DNA of 64,000 nt, taken from positions 31,253 to 95,252 of the forward strand of contig CAZSBG010000011.1 in NCBI GenBank assembly GCA_964605145.1. The letters are read 5' to 3'. This document shows, piece after piece, positions 35,438 through 44,393 of this stretch. Source of the stretch: CAZSBG01 sp964605145. Lineage in GTDB: Bacteria; Zhuqueibacterota; Zhuqueibacteria; Thermofontimicrobiales; Thermofontimicrobiaceae. The notes beneath the pieces were generated by a model. The model saw only the letters and a program-made list of their open reading frames with translations, did not search any database and was not told the DNA's origin. Positions within the stretch are counted from its first letter, which is position 1; every line of letters starts with the position of its first letter. The translations under genes and the position numbers were made by a program.

Positions 35438-37753
35438 ATGAAACTCAACACTACCAAATTACTGGGTTTGCTGAGTCTCGTTATCCTGCTCCCGCTTATC
35501 AGTGGATGTTTTACAATTTTGAGCGTGGACCAGGCGACAACCGCCAATGGTGGTGACCAGATTCAAACCTACCTTGAAGTTCGTACTGAAGATACGGACG
35601 TGAATCCACATTATGGCATTGTCGGTTTGTTGATTCCGACAGACTGGGCTGTGGACTCAGTGTATTTTTCAGGTGATTTTGGCCCTGATTACTGTATGTT
35701 TTTGCATCCGGATAGTATTGATGGCGATCCGGGCGGCCAGGTCGATTACTGGACTGATTCATTGAATGTAAATTTCCCACCACCTGTCGGGATGCATTGG
35801 ATGGTTTACCAATCCAGCGAACCATATTCCTCAGATTTGGACACAGGTTATGTCGATCTTTACGTTGATTTTACGGTCGGTAATACATCCGGCAATTATG
35901 ACATCGGTTATTTCGTATCCAATGCAGGACTGGATTTTAGTGATCCTGCATATTACGATACCAGCTTTGTCAATCCCATCGAAGTGATCGGTGGCGGCAA
36001 TATGGTGACGTTCCAATGTGATATGAGCATCAAACAACGTGAGATGGTATTCGATCCTGCTGCTGACAAGGTTGTTGTCCGCGGAAGCTTCAACGGCTGG
36101 GGTGGCGATGCTGAAGAATTGATGGATGCAGATGCAGATACAATTTATACCGGCACGTTTGATATTGGTACAGAGGATACGGTAAAGTATAAACACGTCA
36201 TCGTGTACGCCGATGGAAGCGCCAAATGGGAAGATAACATTGGTGACAGAATTATCGCGAACACCGGCACTCAGACCCTTCCAGTGGTATTTTTTGATGA
36301 TGACGACGAATATACAGCGCCTGCCGATGTTATGGTTACATTCCAATGTAACATGAGCATCAAAATGCGCGAAGAAGTATTCGCTCCTGCCGAAGATTTG
36401 ATTGTCGTTCGCGGTAATTTCAATGACTGGGATGGCAATAACGAGGAATTGCTCGATGCGGATGCGGATAGCATTTACGCCGGCACATTCAATATTGGCA
36501 CCGAGCCGACCATCTACTATAAATACGTGATTCATAAAGCAGATGGCACGGATATGTGGGAAGGCGATCCAAACCGCGAATTTGCCAATCCCATGGCAGA
36601 TGCCACGCTTGATCCTGTCTATTTTGACCGCGATGAAGAGTTCAGCGGTGTGACACGTGAAGGCGCCATTCTCTTCACCGTAGACATGGAAGTCTGGGAA
36701 AATGCAGGTTTCTTTGATCGCAACCTGGATTCATTAATGATCCGCGGTGGATTCAATGGCTGGGCAGCCGGTGATTATCTGGAAAGATTCCCGGGAACAG
36801 CAATGTTCGAACGAGTTATGCCGCATAAGGGAATCGTTGGCGATAATGTATATTATAAATATTTCATTAAATATGCTGATACAACAAAATGGGTTGAAGA
36901 AGACTGGGGTTACGAAGTTCCGTATACACAGGGCGGTGGCAACCGATATATCGAGTTTGAGGGACTTCCCAATCAGGAAGCGCCAATTTCTTACATGAAT
37001 GATATTCCTCATGGCGGCGTCATTCCCGATGGTCAAACCATTACATTGACTTTCAATATCGATATGAATCCTGCCCTTTCACTGGCGACTCCATTCAATC
37101 CTGCGACGGATACGGTGAAGATACAGCCACAGGATCCGCATTGGGCTGTTGGCCAGGGCATTGAGCCATACGACGATGACCTCGCAGTATTCGAAGATCC
37201 GGATGGCGATGGCATTTACACCGGTTCGTTCGATCTGGTCGGACCCACTATTTACGGCATGGAATACGCGTTCAAATATGGCGACATTGTTGAAGGCGGT
37301 GGATTTGATTATGGTCGCTACCGCACGCGCTATATTCATCCCAACCCGGACGGTTCATTCCCGGATACCTGGGTATTCCCGACAGACACATTTACTGAAG
37401 ATCCGCCACTGGACGTGGAAGAGCCTCCGATCGAACTGGCGGTTGACGAGTTGATTAACGGTACGGGGCGTCCTGAAAATTATTCACTGCGTCAGAACTA
37501 TCCCAACCCGTTCAATCCGACGACGATGATTACTTACTCAACTCCAAAATTGTCGTGGGTGACGTTGAAGGTGTTCAACATGCTGGGACAGGAAGTTGCC
37601 ACACTGGTGAATGAACACAAAGTGGCTGGCAGCTATTCAGTTTCCTGGGATGCAAAAGATTACACCGGTCGCAACGTGTCTGGTGGAATTTATTTCTACC
37701 GTCTCGAAGCCGGCGATTATTCAGTGACAAAGAAAATGCTGCTTCTCAAGTAA
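35438..37753 (+). CDS. surface lipoprotein with starch-binding-like (FNGW) domains and T9SS type A sorting domain
   Basis: From ATG 35438 (AGGAGG six bases upstream) the product is 771 aa. The signal ends in LPLISGC, a textbook lipobox. An N-terminal beta domain (about 25-185) is followed by three E-set/CBM20/48-like modules (about 190-440): VVVRGSFNGWGG, IVVRGNFNDWDG and LMIRGGFNGWAA, each followed by YYKYVI-type strands. A fourth, divergent module covers about 540-650. The C-terminus has the sorting domain QNYPNPFNPTTMITYS, LKVFNMLGQEVATLV and GGIYFYRLEAG. The FNGW modules bind alpha-glucans in known proteins, so this looks like an analogue of SusE/SusF. A strong terminator follows. Confidence 0.82.
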   Translation: MKLNTTKLLGLLSLVILLPLISGCFTILSVDQATTANGGDQIQTYLEVRTEDTDVNPHYGIVGLLIPTDWAVDSVYFSGDFGPDYCMFLHPDSIDGDPGGQVDYWTDSLNVNFPPPVGMHWMVYQSSEPYSSDLDTGYVDLYVDFTVGNTSGNYDIGYFVSNAGLDFSDPAYYDTSFVNPIEVIGGGNMVTFQCDMSIKQREMVFDPAADKVVVRGSFNGWGGDAEELMDADADTIYTGTFDIGTEDTVKYKHVIVYADGSAKWEDNIGDRIIANTGTQTLPVVFFDDDDEYTAPADVMVTFQCNMSIKMREEVFAPAEDLIVVRGNFNDWDGNNEELLDADADSIYAGTFNIGTEPTIYYKYVIHKADGTDMWEGDPNREFANPMADATLDPVYFDRDEEFSGVTREGAILFTVDMEVWENAGFFDRNLDSLMIRGGFNGWAAGDYLERFPGTAMFERVMPHKGIVGDNVYYKYFIKYADTTKWVEEDWGYEVPYTQGGGNRYIEFEGLPNQEAPISYMNDIPHGGVIPDGQTITLTFNIDMNPALSLATPFNPATDTVKIQPQDPHWAVGQGIEPYDDDLAVFEDPDGDGIYTGSFDLVGPTIYGMEYAFKYGDIVEGGGFDYGRYRTRYIHPNPDGSFPDTWVFPTDTFTEDPPLDVEEPPIELAVDELINGTGRPENYSLRQNYPNPFNPTTMITYSTPKLSWVTLKVFNMLGQEVATLVNEHKVAGSYSVSWDAKDYTGRNVSGGIYFYRLEAGDYSVTKKMLLLK

Positions 37754-37776
37754 ATTTTTTAATTTTTCAAGGATGA

Positions 37777-37826
37777 AAAAAAGAGGCGAGAACTATTCAT
37801 TAAAATTCTCGCCTCTTTTATTTTTC
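37777..37826 (+). terminator. rho-independent terminator, probably bidirectional
   Basis: AAAAGAGGCGAGAA pairs perfectly with TTCTCGCCTCTTTT around a 13-base loop, followed by a T-rich tract. It closes the plus-strand glycan locus, and the A-rich left flank would serve the convergent gene at 37848-38378. Confidence 0.92.
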
Positions 37827-37847
37827 ACGCATTTCACCCATGTGATA

Positions 37848-38378
37848 TTATTGTGGCCTGAGTTTTTCCAGCACCAATTCATTCGAAGCTATGAAGTCCA
37901 CATCAAAGTCGATTAATTCTTTAGAAAATTCCTGGCCATCGCTGAATTGAATTTCTTTCCAGATGTCTCGACCTGAATTATTTTTGGAATTTTGAAGATG
38001 CTCGATATTTTGTGTATTTAAAAAATTAATCCGATCAATCAGTATATTTAAAATTTTGCATTTCTCTTTCATCAATTCGTTTAATTTTTTGTGTCTTGGC
38101 TTCAGCGAATTCAGGATATCGTACAGAGAAAAATTACGATGATTGGTTTCTTCCCCATACAGCGATAATCCAAGTTCATTTACTTCCTCACTTATCTCAT
38201 TTTCAATGGCCGAAACCTCATCTATCAGTTCTTTTTGTTTAACCATTATCACCATTAAATCCACAATATCATCATCCAAAATAAGTTTATTTTGTGTGTC
38301 TGCACATGAATAAAGCTTTTGATAAACTGAAATTTCCCGGTCCATTAATCTCAAAATTCTAAATACAATGTATTCCAT
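37848..38378 (-). CDS. coiled-coil protein, possibly FlgN-like; function unknown
   Basis: The 176-aa protein is largely helical with heptad-like leucines and isoleucines (VKQKELIDEVSAIENEI, LNELMKEKCKILNILIDRIN). This pattern and length recall FlgN-type export chaperones, but no flagellar gene is in the window and no diagnostic residue is visible, so the assignment is only a suggestion. There is no signal peptide. GAGGATAATGTT supports the start. Confidence 0.55.
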   Translation of the reverse strand: MEYIVFRILRLMDREISVYQKLYSCADTQNKLILDDDIVDLMVIMVKQKELIDEVSAIENEISEEVNELGLSLYGEETNHRNFSLYDILNSLKPRHKKLNELMKEKCKILNILIDRINFLNTQNIEHLQNSKNNSGRDIWKEIQFSDGQEFSKELIDFDVDFIASNELVLEKLRPQ

Positions 38379-38934
38379 AACATTATCCTCGCGATTTTCT
38401 CACCATAATCTGTCATTTTAATTTCAGAATTACTGCAATAAGCAAAGTTTCGATTCTAATTAAACGCAAATCTCGTACCAAAATTTAGGCGGTTGGTTTG
38501 AAAAACATTTAATGACGTTAATCTATTAAAAATAATATATTGAAAATCTACAGTATTCGGAGGCTTTCGGAAGCGGATTTTGTATGTGCAACAATTCAGG
38601 AAAGAAACTCCACGTACAAGAAAAAATTTCTTGATTTTCAGATCAAAAGTTGGAAACTGTAATGAAAAATGGTAAAATTTATTTACACTTTTTATGTCAA
38701 AAATAACAGAAACTTATGGTGAAACACGATCAAATTGTAATGGTTTCAGACATGGCATTAATATTCGTTTTAAAAATCAAAATAAAAAATACGCAATCCA
38801 TTTAAAAATTAAAATTGGATGACGAATTTTAGTAATTATTGCGGTACATTATGCTGCATGATAATTATGCCATCGTTGTAAAAACTGGTCATTGCAGGTT
38901 TTGGTAGGGCAGAGGATTTTCAATCGGATGAAAT
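38379..38934. other. 556-base AT-rich gap without recognisable features
   Basis: No coding frame with family resemblance, terminator or repeat was found. It presumably holds the promoter of the minus-strand coiled-coil gene, but no clear -35/-10 pair stands out. Confidence 0.4.
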
Positions 38935-39651
38935 TTAATGGGATTTCTCGTAAACTTTGTCTGCGGGTAAGTTTTTCTGTCGCGCTGCTTTTGTCGCCAA
39001 TTGGTCGCATCGTTCATTTTCCCGGTTCCCGGCGTGACCTTTTACCCACTGAAAATGGACCAAATGTTTTTCACATAACTCCAGCAATTGCTCCCACAAG
39101 TCCGCATTTTCTGCAATGTCGGTCTTATTCCGCATCCAGTTATTTGCGCGCCATCTTTTGGCCCAGCCTTTTGTGATCCCATGGACAACATATCTGGAAT
39201 CGCTATATAGTTTCACTGATGATGAATTTTGAATATACGACAAACCGACCACGCATGCCATCAACTCCATGCGATTGTTCGTGGTTAGCCGAAATCCCCC
39301 GGAAACTTCCTGTTTTTTTTCTCCGTTCAAAATGACGACACCATATCCGCCAGGCCCCGGGTTGATGATGCAACCACCATCTGTGTACATAAAGACATCA
39401 ATCTCTTTTTCAGGAGGTTGAAAATTAGCTGATGCTGAATTCTGTTTCACTTTTTTCGGTGGAGCTTTTATGTGATTGTTTTTTTTGAATTGGTTGAATG
39501 CCTGTTTCGCTTCGTTCAGTGTGGCAAATCCCTGATAACGCGCCCCTGAAAATCCATGTATTTGAAATTCAGCGCCGTTTCTGCCAAACCATTCCGAATA
39601 AATGCCAGGCTTCCGACCTATAAATACAACGTAATAATTTTTCTTTGCCAT
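38935..39651 (-). CDS. rnhA: ribonuclease HI with N-terminal hybrid-binding domain
   Basis: The 238-aa cytoplasmic enzyme cuts RNA in RNA-DNA hybrids. The N-terminal ~50 residues (KKNYYVVFIGRKPGIYSEW, YQGFATLNEAKQAF) are the viroplasmin/RNase H hybrid-binding domain of eukaryotic-type RNase H1. A linker (about 55-84) leads to the catalytic domain with D91 (YTDGG), E129 (NNRMEL), D151 (YSDSR), H206 and D216 (GHAGNRENERCD), so the active site is complete. The start at 39651 begins the hybrid-binding domain; an upstream in-frame ATG (39774) would overlap the preceding gene. It is last in an apparent three-gene operon. Confidence 0.93.
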   Translation of the reverse strand: MAKKNYYVVFIGRKPGIYSEWFGRNGAEFQIHGFSGARYQGFATLNEAKQAFNQFKKNNHIKAPPKKVKQNSASANFQPPEKEIDVFMYTDGGCIINPGPGGYGVVILNGEKKQEVSGGFRLTTNNRMELMACVVGLSYIQNSSSVKLYSDSRYVVHGITKGWAKRWRANNWMRNKTDIAENADLWEQLLELCEKHLVHFQWVKGHAGNRENERCDQLATKAARQKNLPADKVYEKSH

Positions 39652-39674
39652 GTTTCTGCTTTCTCGTTTTTTTT

Positions 39675-40490
39675 CTACCGACTGGCTTTTGGAAGCAAGT
39701 CCAATACTGTTAAGACTGGTCGATGGTCTGAGGCCGCCTTTTCTGCCAGCACGCGCGATTCCACCATACGCCAACGATTTTCAGGTAAGACCATGATATA
39801 ATCAATTCGTCGCTCCGGATTCACTGAGGGATAGGTCGCTTCCGCGTTATTTTTCGCGGCATCGGTCCATCGACTTTTTAGAATTTTTATGGATTCACTT
39901 TTCTGTGTATCATTCAGATCACCTGCGAGAATGACGGGCAGTGAATCGTGCTCAACTATTTCATTGATCCTGACTGCCTGTTTTACACGATCCGGTGAAT
40001 TTTTCGGATGATCCAGATGAGTTCCCATAAATCTGATTTTTTCTCCATTCGGCAATTCTACCACTACTGAAATTGCTGCTCTCGGTTCATGACCGGGTGA
40101 ATGAGGCAGCGCGTAATTGGCCGAATCGAGGATGGGAAAGCGTGAGAGAATCGCTTCGCCATATTCGCCCCCGTCATAATCCATGGCTTTGCCGAAAAAT
40201 GAATGCATGCCGGTCAATCGGCCCAGCTCCGCCGCGATATCGATGTTGTGTGAGCGATTCACATTCTTGTCCACTTCCTGCAAGGCAACAAGATCAGCGG
40301 AAACCGAATCCAAGATACTGGCGACTGCAGTTAAATTGGATTCTCCATTCATATCTTCACCGTGATAAATATTGTAGGTGACGCAGCGAATTTGAAATGG
40401 TTTTTGACTGTTGACTTGGCTGCAATTCAAAAAAATATTCGCGATGAAAAGCAATGCCACGAATAGGATAGTTCGAATGAAACGTCTCAA
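39675..40490 (-). CDS. endonuclease/exonuclease/phosphatase-family lipoprotein
   Basis: The 271-aa product starts at TTG 40490 (AGGAG nine bases upstream) with a lipoprotein signal (lipid cysteine C23 in FLNC). The EEP fold shows VTYNIYHG (N40), LQEVD (E72), GTHLDHP, AGDLND and the terminal SDHRPV with the catalytic Asp-His. Members cleave phosphodiesters, from nucleic acids to phosphoinositides; an exported lipoprotein is more likely a phosphodiesterase or phosphatase than a DNA-repair enzyme. Gaps to the symporter gene (40 bases) and rnhA (23 bases) indicate co-transcription. Confidence 0.88.
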   Translation of the reverse strand: MRRFIRTILFVALLFIANIFLNCSQVNSQKPFQIRCVTYNIYHGEDMNGESNLTAVASILDSVSADLVALQEVDKNVNRSHNIDIAAELGRLTGMHSFFGKAMDYDGGEYGEAILSRFPILDSANYALPHSPGHEPRAAISVVVELPNGEKIRFMGTHLDHPKNSPDRVKQAVRINEIVEHDSLPVILAGDLNDTQKSESIKILKSRWTDAAKNNAEATYPSVNPERRIDYIMVLPENRWRMVESRVLAEKAASDHRPVLTVLDLLPKASR

Positions 40491-40530
40491 AATTAAATTC
40501 TCCTGATTTCTGAAAAAATATTTGATACCA

Positions 40531-42321
40531 TTATTCGGTTCTCATTTTACTCCACAATTTCATTAAAATAAAAATAGCAGCGATTCCCACCAGGGTTAAA
40601 ATGATCGCCGGAAAATGCTTGCCGTAAATCCAATAACCGGTTGCAAATAACGCGCTGTAAACTGCAAAACAACCAACGACCATGCAGAGAATTCCGATCG
40701 GTACATCCCATCCTTTTTCTCCTGATTCAAGTGTCTCGCCTTCCTGTTCGGCTTTTTCAACAACAGATTTCCAGCCCGGGCCGCCCGGCCTGACAAGACG
40801 ATAAAAAGAACGCAATGTTTTTTCATTCGTAGGTTTAGTGAACAGGGTTACGCTGACCCAGGCAATGGTTGTAATTGTCACGCCGGCCACCAGTTGAATA
40901 TGCGGCGATATTTGCGGCAGTCCAGTATAGGGATGGATGACTTGTAAATACAGTGCAATCAGAAATGATACGATCATTGCCGTTAATTCGCTGAGGGGAT
41001 TGATGCGCCACCAGAACCAGCGAAGAATGAACAGCAGTCCGGTGCCGGCGCCGATTTGCAGCAAAATCTGAAACGCCTGCAACGCATTGCTGAGCAGCAG
41101 CGCTAAAAATCCTGTACAGATAACCAGCACCACTGTGGAAATTCTGCCGACCAGCACTTGTCTTTGCTCGCTCGCGTCGGGATTGAGAAATCGTTTGTAA
41201 AAATCATTGACCACGTAGGATGAGCCCCAGTTCAGGTGAGTGGAAATCGTGGACATGAACGCGGCAATGAGCGACGCAACGACCAGTCCCAAAAACCCAT
41301 GCGGCAAATAGGTGAGCATGGCCGGGTACGCTAAATCATGCCGAATGACGCCGGGATCGACATTGGGGAACGCAGCCTGAAGAGAGGCCAGATCCGGAAA
41401 AACGACGATGGAGCAAAGCGCCACAAGAATCCACGGCCAGGGCCGCAGCGCATAATGGGCTGCGTTGAAGAACAGGGTCGCGCCGATGGCGTTCTTTTCA
41501 TTTTTAGCGGAGAGCATGCGCTGGGCAATATAACCGCCGCCGCCGGGTTCAGCCCCGGGATACCAGACGCTCCACCATTGCACGGCTAAAGGAATAAAGA
41601 GCAGTGTGATGAGCGCATCTGTGTTGGAAAAATCCGGCAGAAGATTCAATTTTGGTATAATCGCTTTGTTTGTCAACAGGTTGTCTAATCCGCCGACCTG
41701 AGGTAAGTTGATAACAATGATGGCGGCTCCAATTGAACCGATCATGGCGATGAAAAACTGGAAAAAATCTGTGAGCAGTACGCCGCGAAGACCTCCGAGT
41801 GCGCTGTACATCATTGTGACAAATAATGCGATCAGCAGGGTTTGAACCGGGGATAAATTCAGTATGACGCCACCGATTTTAATCATGGCGAGGGAGACTG
41901 AAGCCATGATAAGAATGTTGAAAAATACGCCTAAATAAATTGCGCGAAATCCACGCAGGAACGCGGCTGCTTTGCCGCTGTACCGAAGCTCGTAGAATTC
42001 GAGATCGGTGAGCACTTTGGAGCGGCGCCACAGCTTTGCGTAAATGAAGACTGTGAGCATGCCGGTCAGCAGGAACGCCCACCAGGCCCAGTTGCCGGCC
42101 ACGCCGTTTTGACGAACGATGTCGGTGACCAGATTTGGCGTGTCAGTGGAAAACGTGGTCGCCACCATGGAAACGCCCAACAACCACCAGGGCATATTTC
42201 GGCCGGAGAGAAAAAATTCAGCGGAACTGGTACCGGCTTTTCGCGACACCGCTATTCCGATGCCGAGAGAGAGAATAAAAAACGCGATGACAAAGGCCCA
42301 ATCAATGGAATGTAAAGCCAT
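40531..42321 (-). CDS. sodium:solute symporter (SSS family)
   Basis: The 596-aa inner-membrane protein has about 13-15 hydrophobic helices. Family motifs include the N-terminal AFFILSLGIGIAVSRKAG and FFLSGRNMPWWLLGVSMVATTFSTDTP, and the core RGVLLTDFFQFFIAMIGSIG. SSS proteins use Na+ to import sugars, amino acids or organic acids; the substrate cannot be read from the sequence, but sugar import would fit the adjacent glycosidase cluster. AGGAG supports the start. It is the first gene of an operon with the EEP-family gene and rnhA. Confidence 0.92.
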   Translation of the reverse strand: MALHSIDWAFVIAFFILSLGIGIAVSRKAGTSSAEFFLSGRNMPWWLLGVSMVATTFSTDTPNLVTDIVRQNGVAGNWAWWAFLLTGMLTVFIYAKLWRRSKVLTDLEFYELRYSGKAAAFLRGFRAIYLGVFFNILIMASVSLAMIKIGGVILNLSPVQTLLIALFVTMMYSALGGLRGVLLTDFFQFFIAMIGSIGAAIIVINLPQVGGLDNLLTNKAIIPKLNLLPDFSNTDALITLLFIPLAVQWWSVWYPGAEPGGGGYIAQRMLSAKNEKNAIGATLFFNAAHYALRPWPWILVALCSIVVFPDLASLQAAFPNVDPGVIRHDLAYPAMLTYLPHGFLGLVVASLIAAFMSTISTHLNWGSSYVVNDFYKRFLNPDASEQRQVLVGRISTVVLVICTGFLALLLSNALQAFQILLQIGAGTGLLFILRWFWWRINPLSELTAMIVSFLIALYLQVIHPYTGLPQISPHIQLVAGVTITTIAWVSVTLFTKPTNEKTLRSFYRLVRPGGPGWKSVVEKAEQEGETLESGEKGWDVPIGILCMVVGCFAVYSALFATGYWIYGKHFPAIILTLVGIAAIFILMKLWSKMRTE

Positions 42322-42342
42322 AAATTCTCCTGTGTGTAAATT

Positions 42343-42621
42343 TCATTTCAAAATAGAGTTTTTTGCAAGTTTCCCAGCGCGGCAACATCGTACATAATAA
42401 TATTTGACGATCAATTCAAATATTATTCTTTTGCATAAATATGGAAAGTTGCTGGGTAATAACATAAATTCAGTTTTTGGATTATTGCTGCCCGGGCTTT
42501 GCGTCAAAATAAGCCCCACAATCTGGTTCACAGGATCTAACCAGGCGAATGTGACGTCAGAACTACCGTGCGAATAAATTCCATTATTTGAAACTAACCA
42601 GCCGTATCCATAAAATGAAAA
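42343..42621 (-). pseudogene. C-terminal remnant of a serine hydrolase (beta-lactamase/EstB family)
   Basis: The minus frame from 42621 reads YGYGWLVSNNGIYSHGSSD, then VTFAWLDPVNQIVGLILTQS and NPKTEF. This is the closing part of class C beta-lactamase-like serine hydrolases, with the conserved YSHGG-type motif as YSHGS. The frame opens straight from a stop codon with no start, and the upstream catalytic part (SxxK, YxN) is absent, so only the tail survives. The last ~25 residues do not resemble the family. Confidence 0.6.
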
Positions 42622-42697
42622 TTAGGCATAAAACAAGAATGATATAAAAATGCAATTTTTGCATACAAATGATCCGGAACAAGTTATCTCATTATTC

Positions 42698-43426
42698 TCA
42701 ATTGAAAAAAATGTATTCCGAGATAATTTTGGCGAACTGTTTGAGAAACGCTGAGCCAAAGGGCGTTTCATAACTGCTGCGACTTAATTCTGCCGGATTC
42801 AGCCCCTTGGCTTCGAGTTTTCCAGAAAGCAATCGAATATATCGCCGCGTAATATCTGCATCAAATTCCGGGTGGAACTGAATGCCCCAAACGTGATTGC
42901 TGTAACGAAATGCATGGTGCGGTTCCATGTCATTGAAAGCAAGCAGCTCCGTACCGTGCGGCAGCGAAATAACCGACTGCGAGTGGGAGACTTGAAATGC
43001 GACAGCCTCGGGCAAAATCGAAAACAATGGATCGTGCTTCTTTGCCGGCGTCAATCGAATTATTGCAGTGCCGAATTCCAGCCCGTTTGGATTGTAATCA
43101 ACGGTCCCGCCCAGCGCATGGGCAATCAACTGATGGCCGTAGCAAATACCAAGTATGGGAATCCGCTGCTCGATGGCGTGCGGAATCCACGCGGCGATTC
43201 TCTCGCTCCAATCAAGTTGATCGGTCACCATGGCGTGCGAACCCGGAATGATTATTCCTGAGTATTCGAATTGGTCCGGCAGTGATTCTCCCTGCGACAC
43301 ATCGATGATAGAAAAATTTCGGCGGTCGAGACCCATTCCATCGATGATCCAGTCTTCAAAATCGCCGCGGTCTGTTTTTATTTCAGCAAATGTGGACCCG
43401 GTTTTTATTATGAGAATTGGTTTCAT
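42698..43426 (-). CDS. class I glutamine amidotransferase-like protein
   Basis: The 242-aa cytoplasmic protein has the class I GATase triad: C95 in GICYGHQL, H185 and E187 in IQFHPEFD. The oxyanion-loop segment IIIPGSHAMV precedes it. Stand-alone proteins of this size are annotated as GMP synthase-like or gamma-glutamyl hydrolases, and the true substrate is unknown. No synthetase partner is adjacent. The ribosome site is weak. Confidence 0.85.
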   Translation of the reverse strand: MKPILIIKTGSTFAEIKTDRGDFEDWIIDGMGLDRRNFSIIDVSQGESLPDQFEYSGIIIPGSHAMVTDQLDWSERIAAWIPHAIEQRIPILGICYGHQLIAHALGGTVDYNPNGLEFGTAIIRLTPAKKHDPLFSILPEAVAFQVSHSQSVISLPHGTELLAFNDMEPHHAFRYSNHVWGIQFHPEFDADITRRYIRLLSGKLEAKGLNPAELSRSSYETPFGSAFLKQFAKIISEYIFFN

Positions 43427-43483
43427 TTTTTCACTTATTTCGTAAATCTTTCTCCTCGCCTCTGCGTCTCCGTGGCTATAATT

Positions 43484-44224
43484 TCACTCCTCAGGATTGA
43501 CGATTATTTCATCCACAAAAATCCACGCCTTCCCGCCGGCGCCGGGATGCCATTCCGGGCATGTTCCAATATTTTTGGCAAATATTTTTATGTAACGGGC
43601 CGTTACGTTCATATCAATTAGTTCAGATTCCCGGATGAGTCCATCCTGCTTCTTCGGCGAAATGGAATGCGTGAGCGTTTTCAATAGCTGAAAATTCTTA
43701 TTATCCGTCGAAACAGAAAACTCGACCGATGTGGGCATAAAAATCCACGAACCTGAATTTTGGAGGAAATTAGTTTTGATGGTCGATATTACCATCGGTT
43801 TCCCCAGGTCAACGACTGCTTCGAAATCGTCCTGTTCAAAGCCCTGCCAAAATCCGTCGCGGAAAACCAGCGATCCGGTGATGCCGTCGGTCAGGCCGTC
43901 CGGGCCGCCTGCGGTATATTTGTAACTGTAAGGAGATGTGAGAGTGACCGGCTTCCCCAATCCGGCGTGAAAATAAAATTCTTTTTCAATCCCTTCGCCG
44001 TACGGCTCGCCATCGCGAAATGCTCCTGCTTTCAGGGTCGCGGTCGATTTCAACTGCATCGGCTTATTATATTTTGGCGAAGACGAATCCGGTTCGCTGC
44101 CATCCAGCGTGTAGTGAATGTCCAAATGTTTTTCGCCCGGCTCCAGCGTGATGATGAACCGATGCGCTGACTTGTCGAATTTCGGAATGATGGAATAATC
44201 ATTGTTGGAATGCGTTTCACTCAT
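43484..44224 (-). CDS. chitobiase C-terminal + F5/8 type C-like domain protein; probable remnant of a larger exported hydrolase
   Basis: The 246-aa frame has a chitobiase/beta-hexosaminidase C-terminal domain (about residues 10-85; IHYTLDGSEPDSSSPKYNKP, LKAGAFRDGEPYG) and a carbohydrate-binding-like discoidin domain (about 95-245; LTDGITGS, VDLGKPMVISTIKTNFLQN, ARYIKIFAKNIG). These domains normally end GH20-type enzymes, whose catalytic domain is missing. It has no signal of its own, but a 23-codon signal-peptide frame ends in an ATGA overlap with its start. A deletion plus frameshift of a longer gene is the likely history. Confidence 0.65.
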   Translation of the reverse strand: MSETHSNNDYSIIPKFDKSAHRFIITLEPGEKHLDIHYTLDGSEPDSSSPKYNKPMQLKSTATLKAGAFRDGEPYGEGIEKEFYFHAGLGKPVTLTSPYSYKYTAGGPDGLTDGITGSLVFRDGFWQGFEQDDFEAVVDLGKPMVISTIKTNFLQNSGSWIFMPTSVEFSVSTDNKNFQLLKTLTHSISPKKQDGLIRESELIDMNVTARYIKIFAKNIGTCPEWHPGAGGKAWIFVDEIIVNPEE

Positions 44225-44292
44225 CGTTTACCTGCCCATGTTGAGGTTGCTGTTATTGAAACAATCAGAAAAAATAGAATTCGAATTTTCAT
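44221..44292 (-). pseudogene. detached signal-peptide frame overlapping the chitobiase-domain gene
   Basis: ATG 44292 follows an AAGGA site and encodes 23 residues, beginning MKIRILFFLIVSITATS and ending TWAGKR then TGA. This is a good Sec signal peptide with cleavage expected after TWA. Its TGA overlaps the ATG of the downstream frame (ATGA). A one-base frame change would fuse it to the chitobiase domain, so it is probably the original N-terminus of that gene. Confidence 0.6.
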
Positions 44293-44393
44293 GAATTGTC
44301 CTTCATTCAAAGAATTGAACCTACTCGACTAAAAATTTGAATAACCGCGAAGCGCTCAAAGTTCACAAAGAAATAATTAGATTTATTTGAAAG

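Noticed and set aside
35438..37753. Start at TTG 35435
   Set aside because: ATG 35438 is the next codon and is correctly spaced from AGGAGG, so it is the better start.
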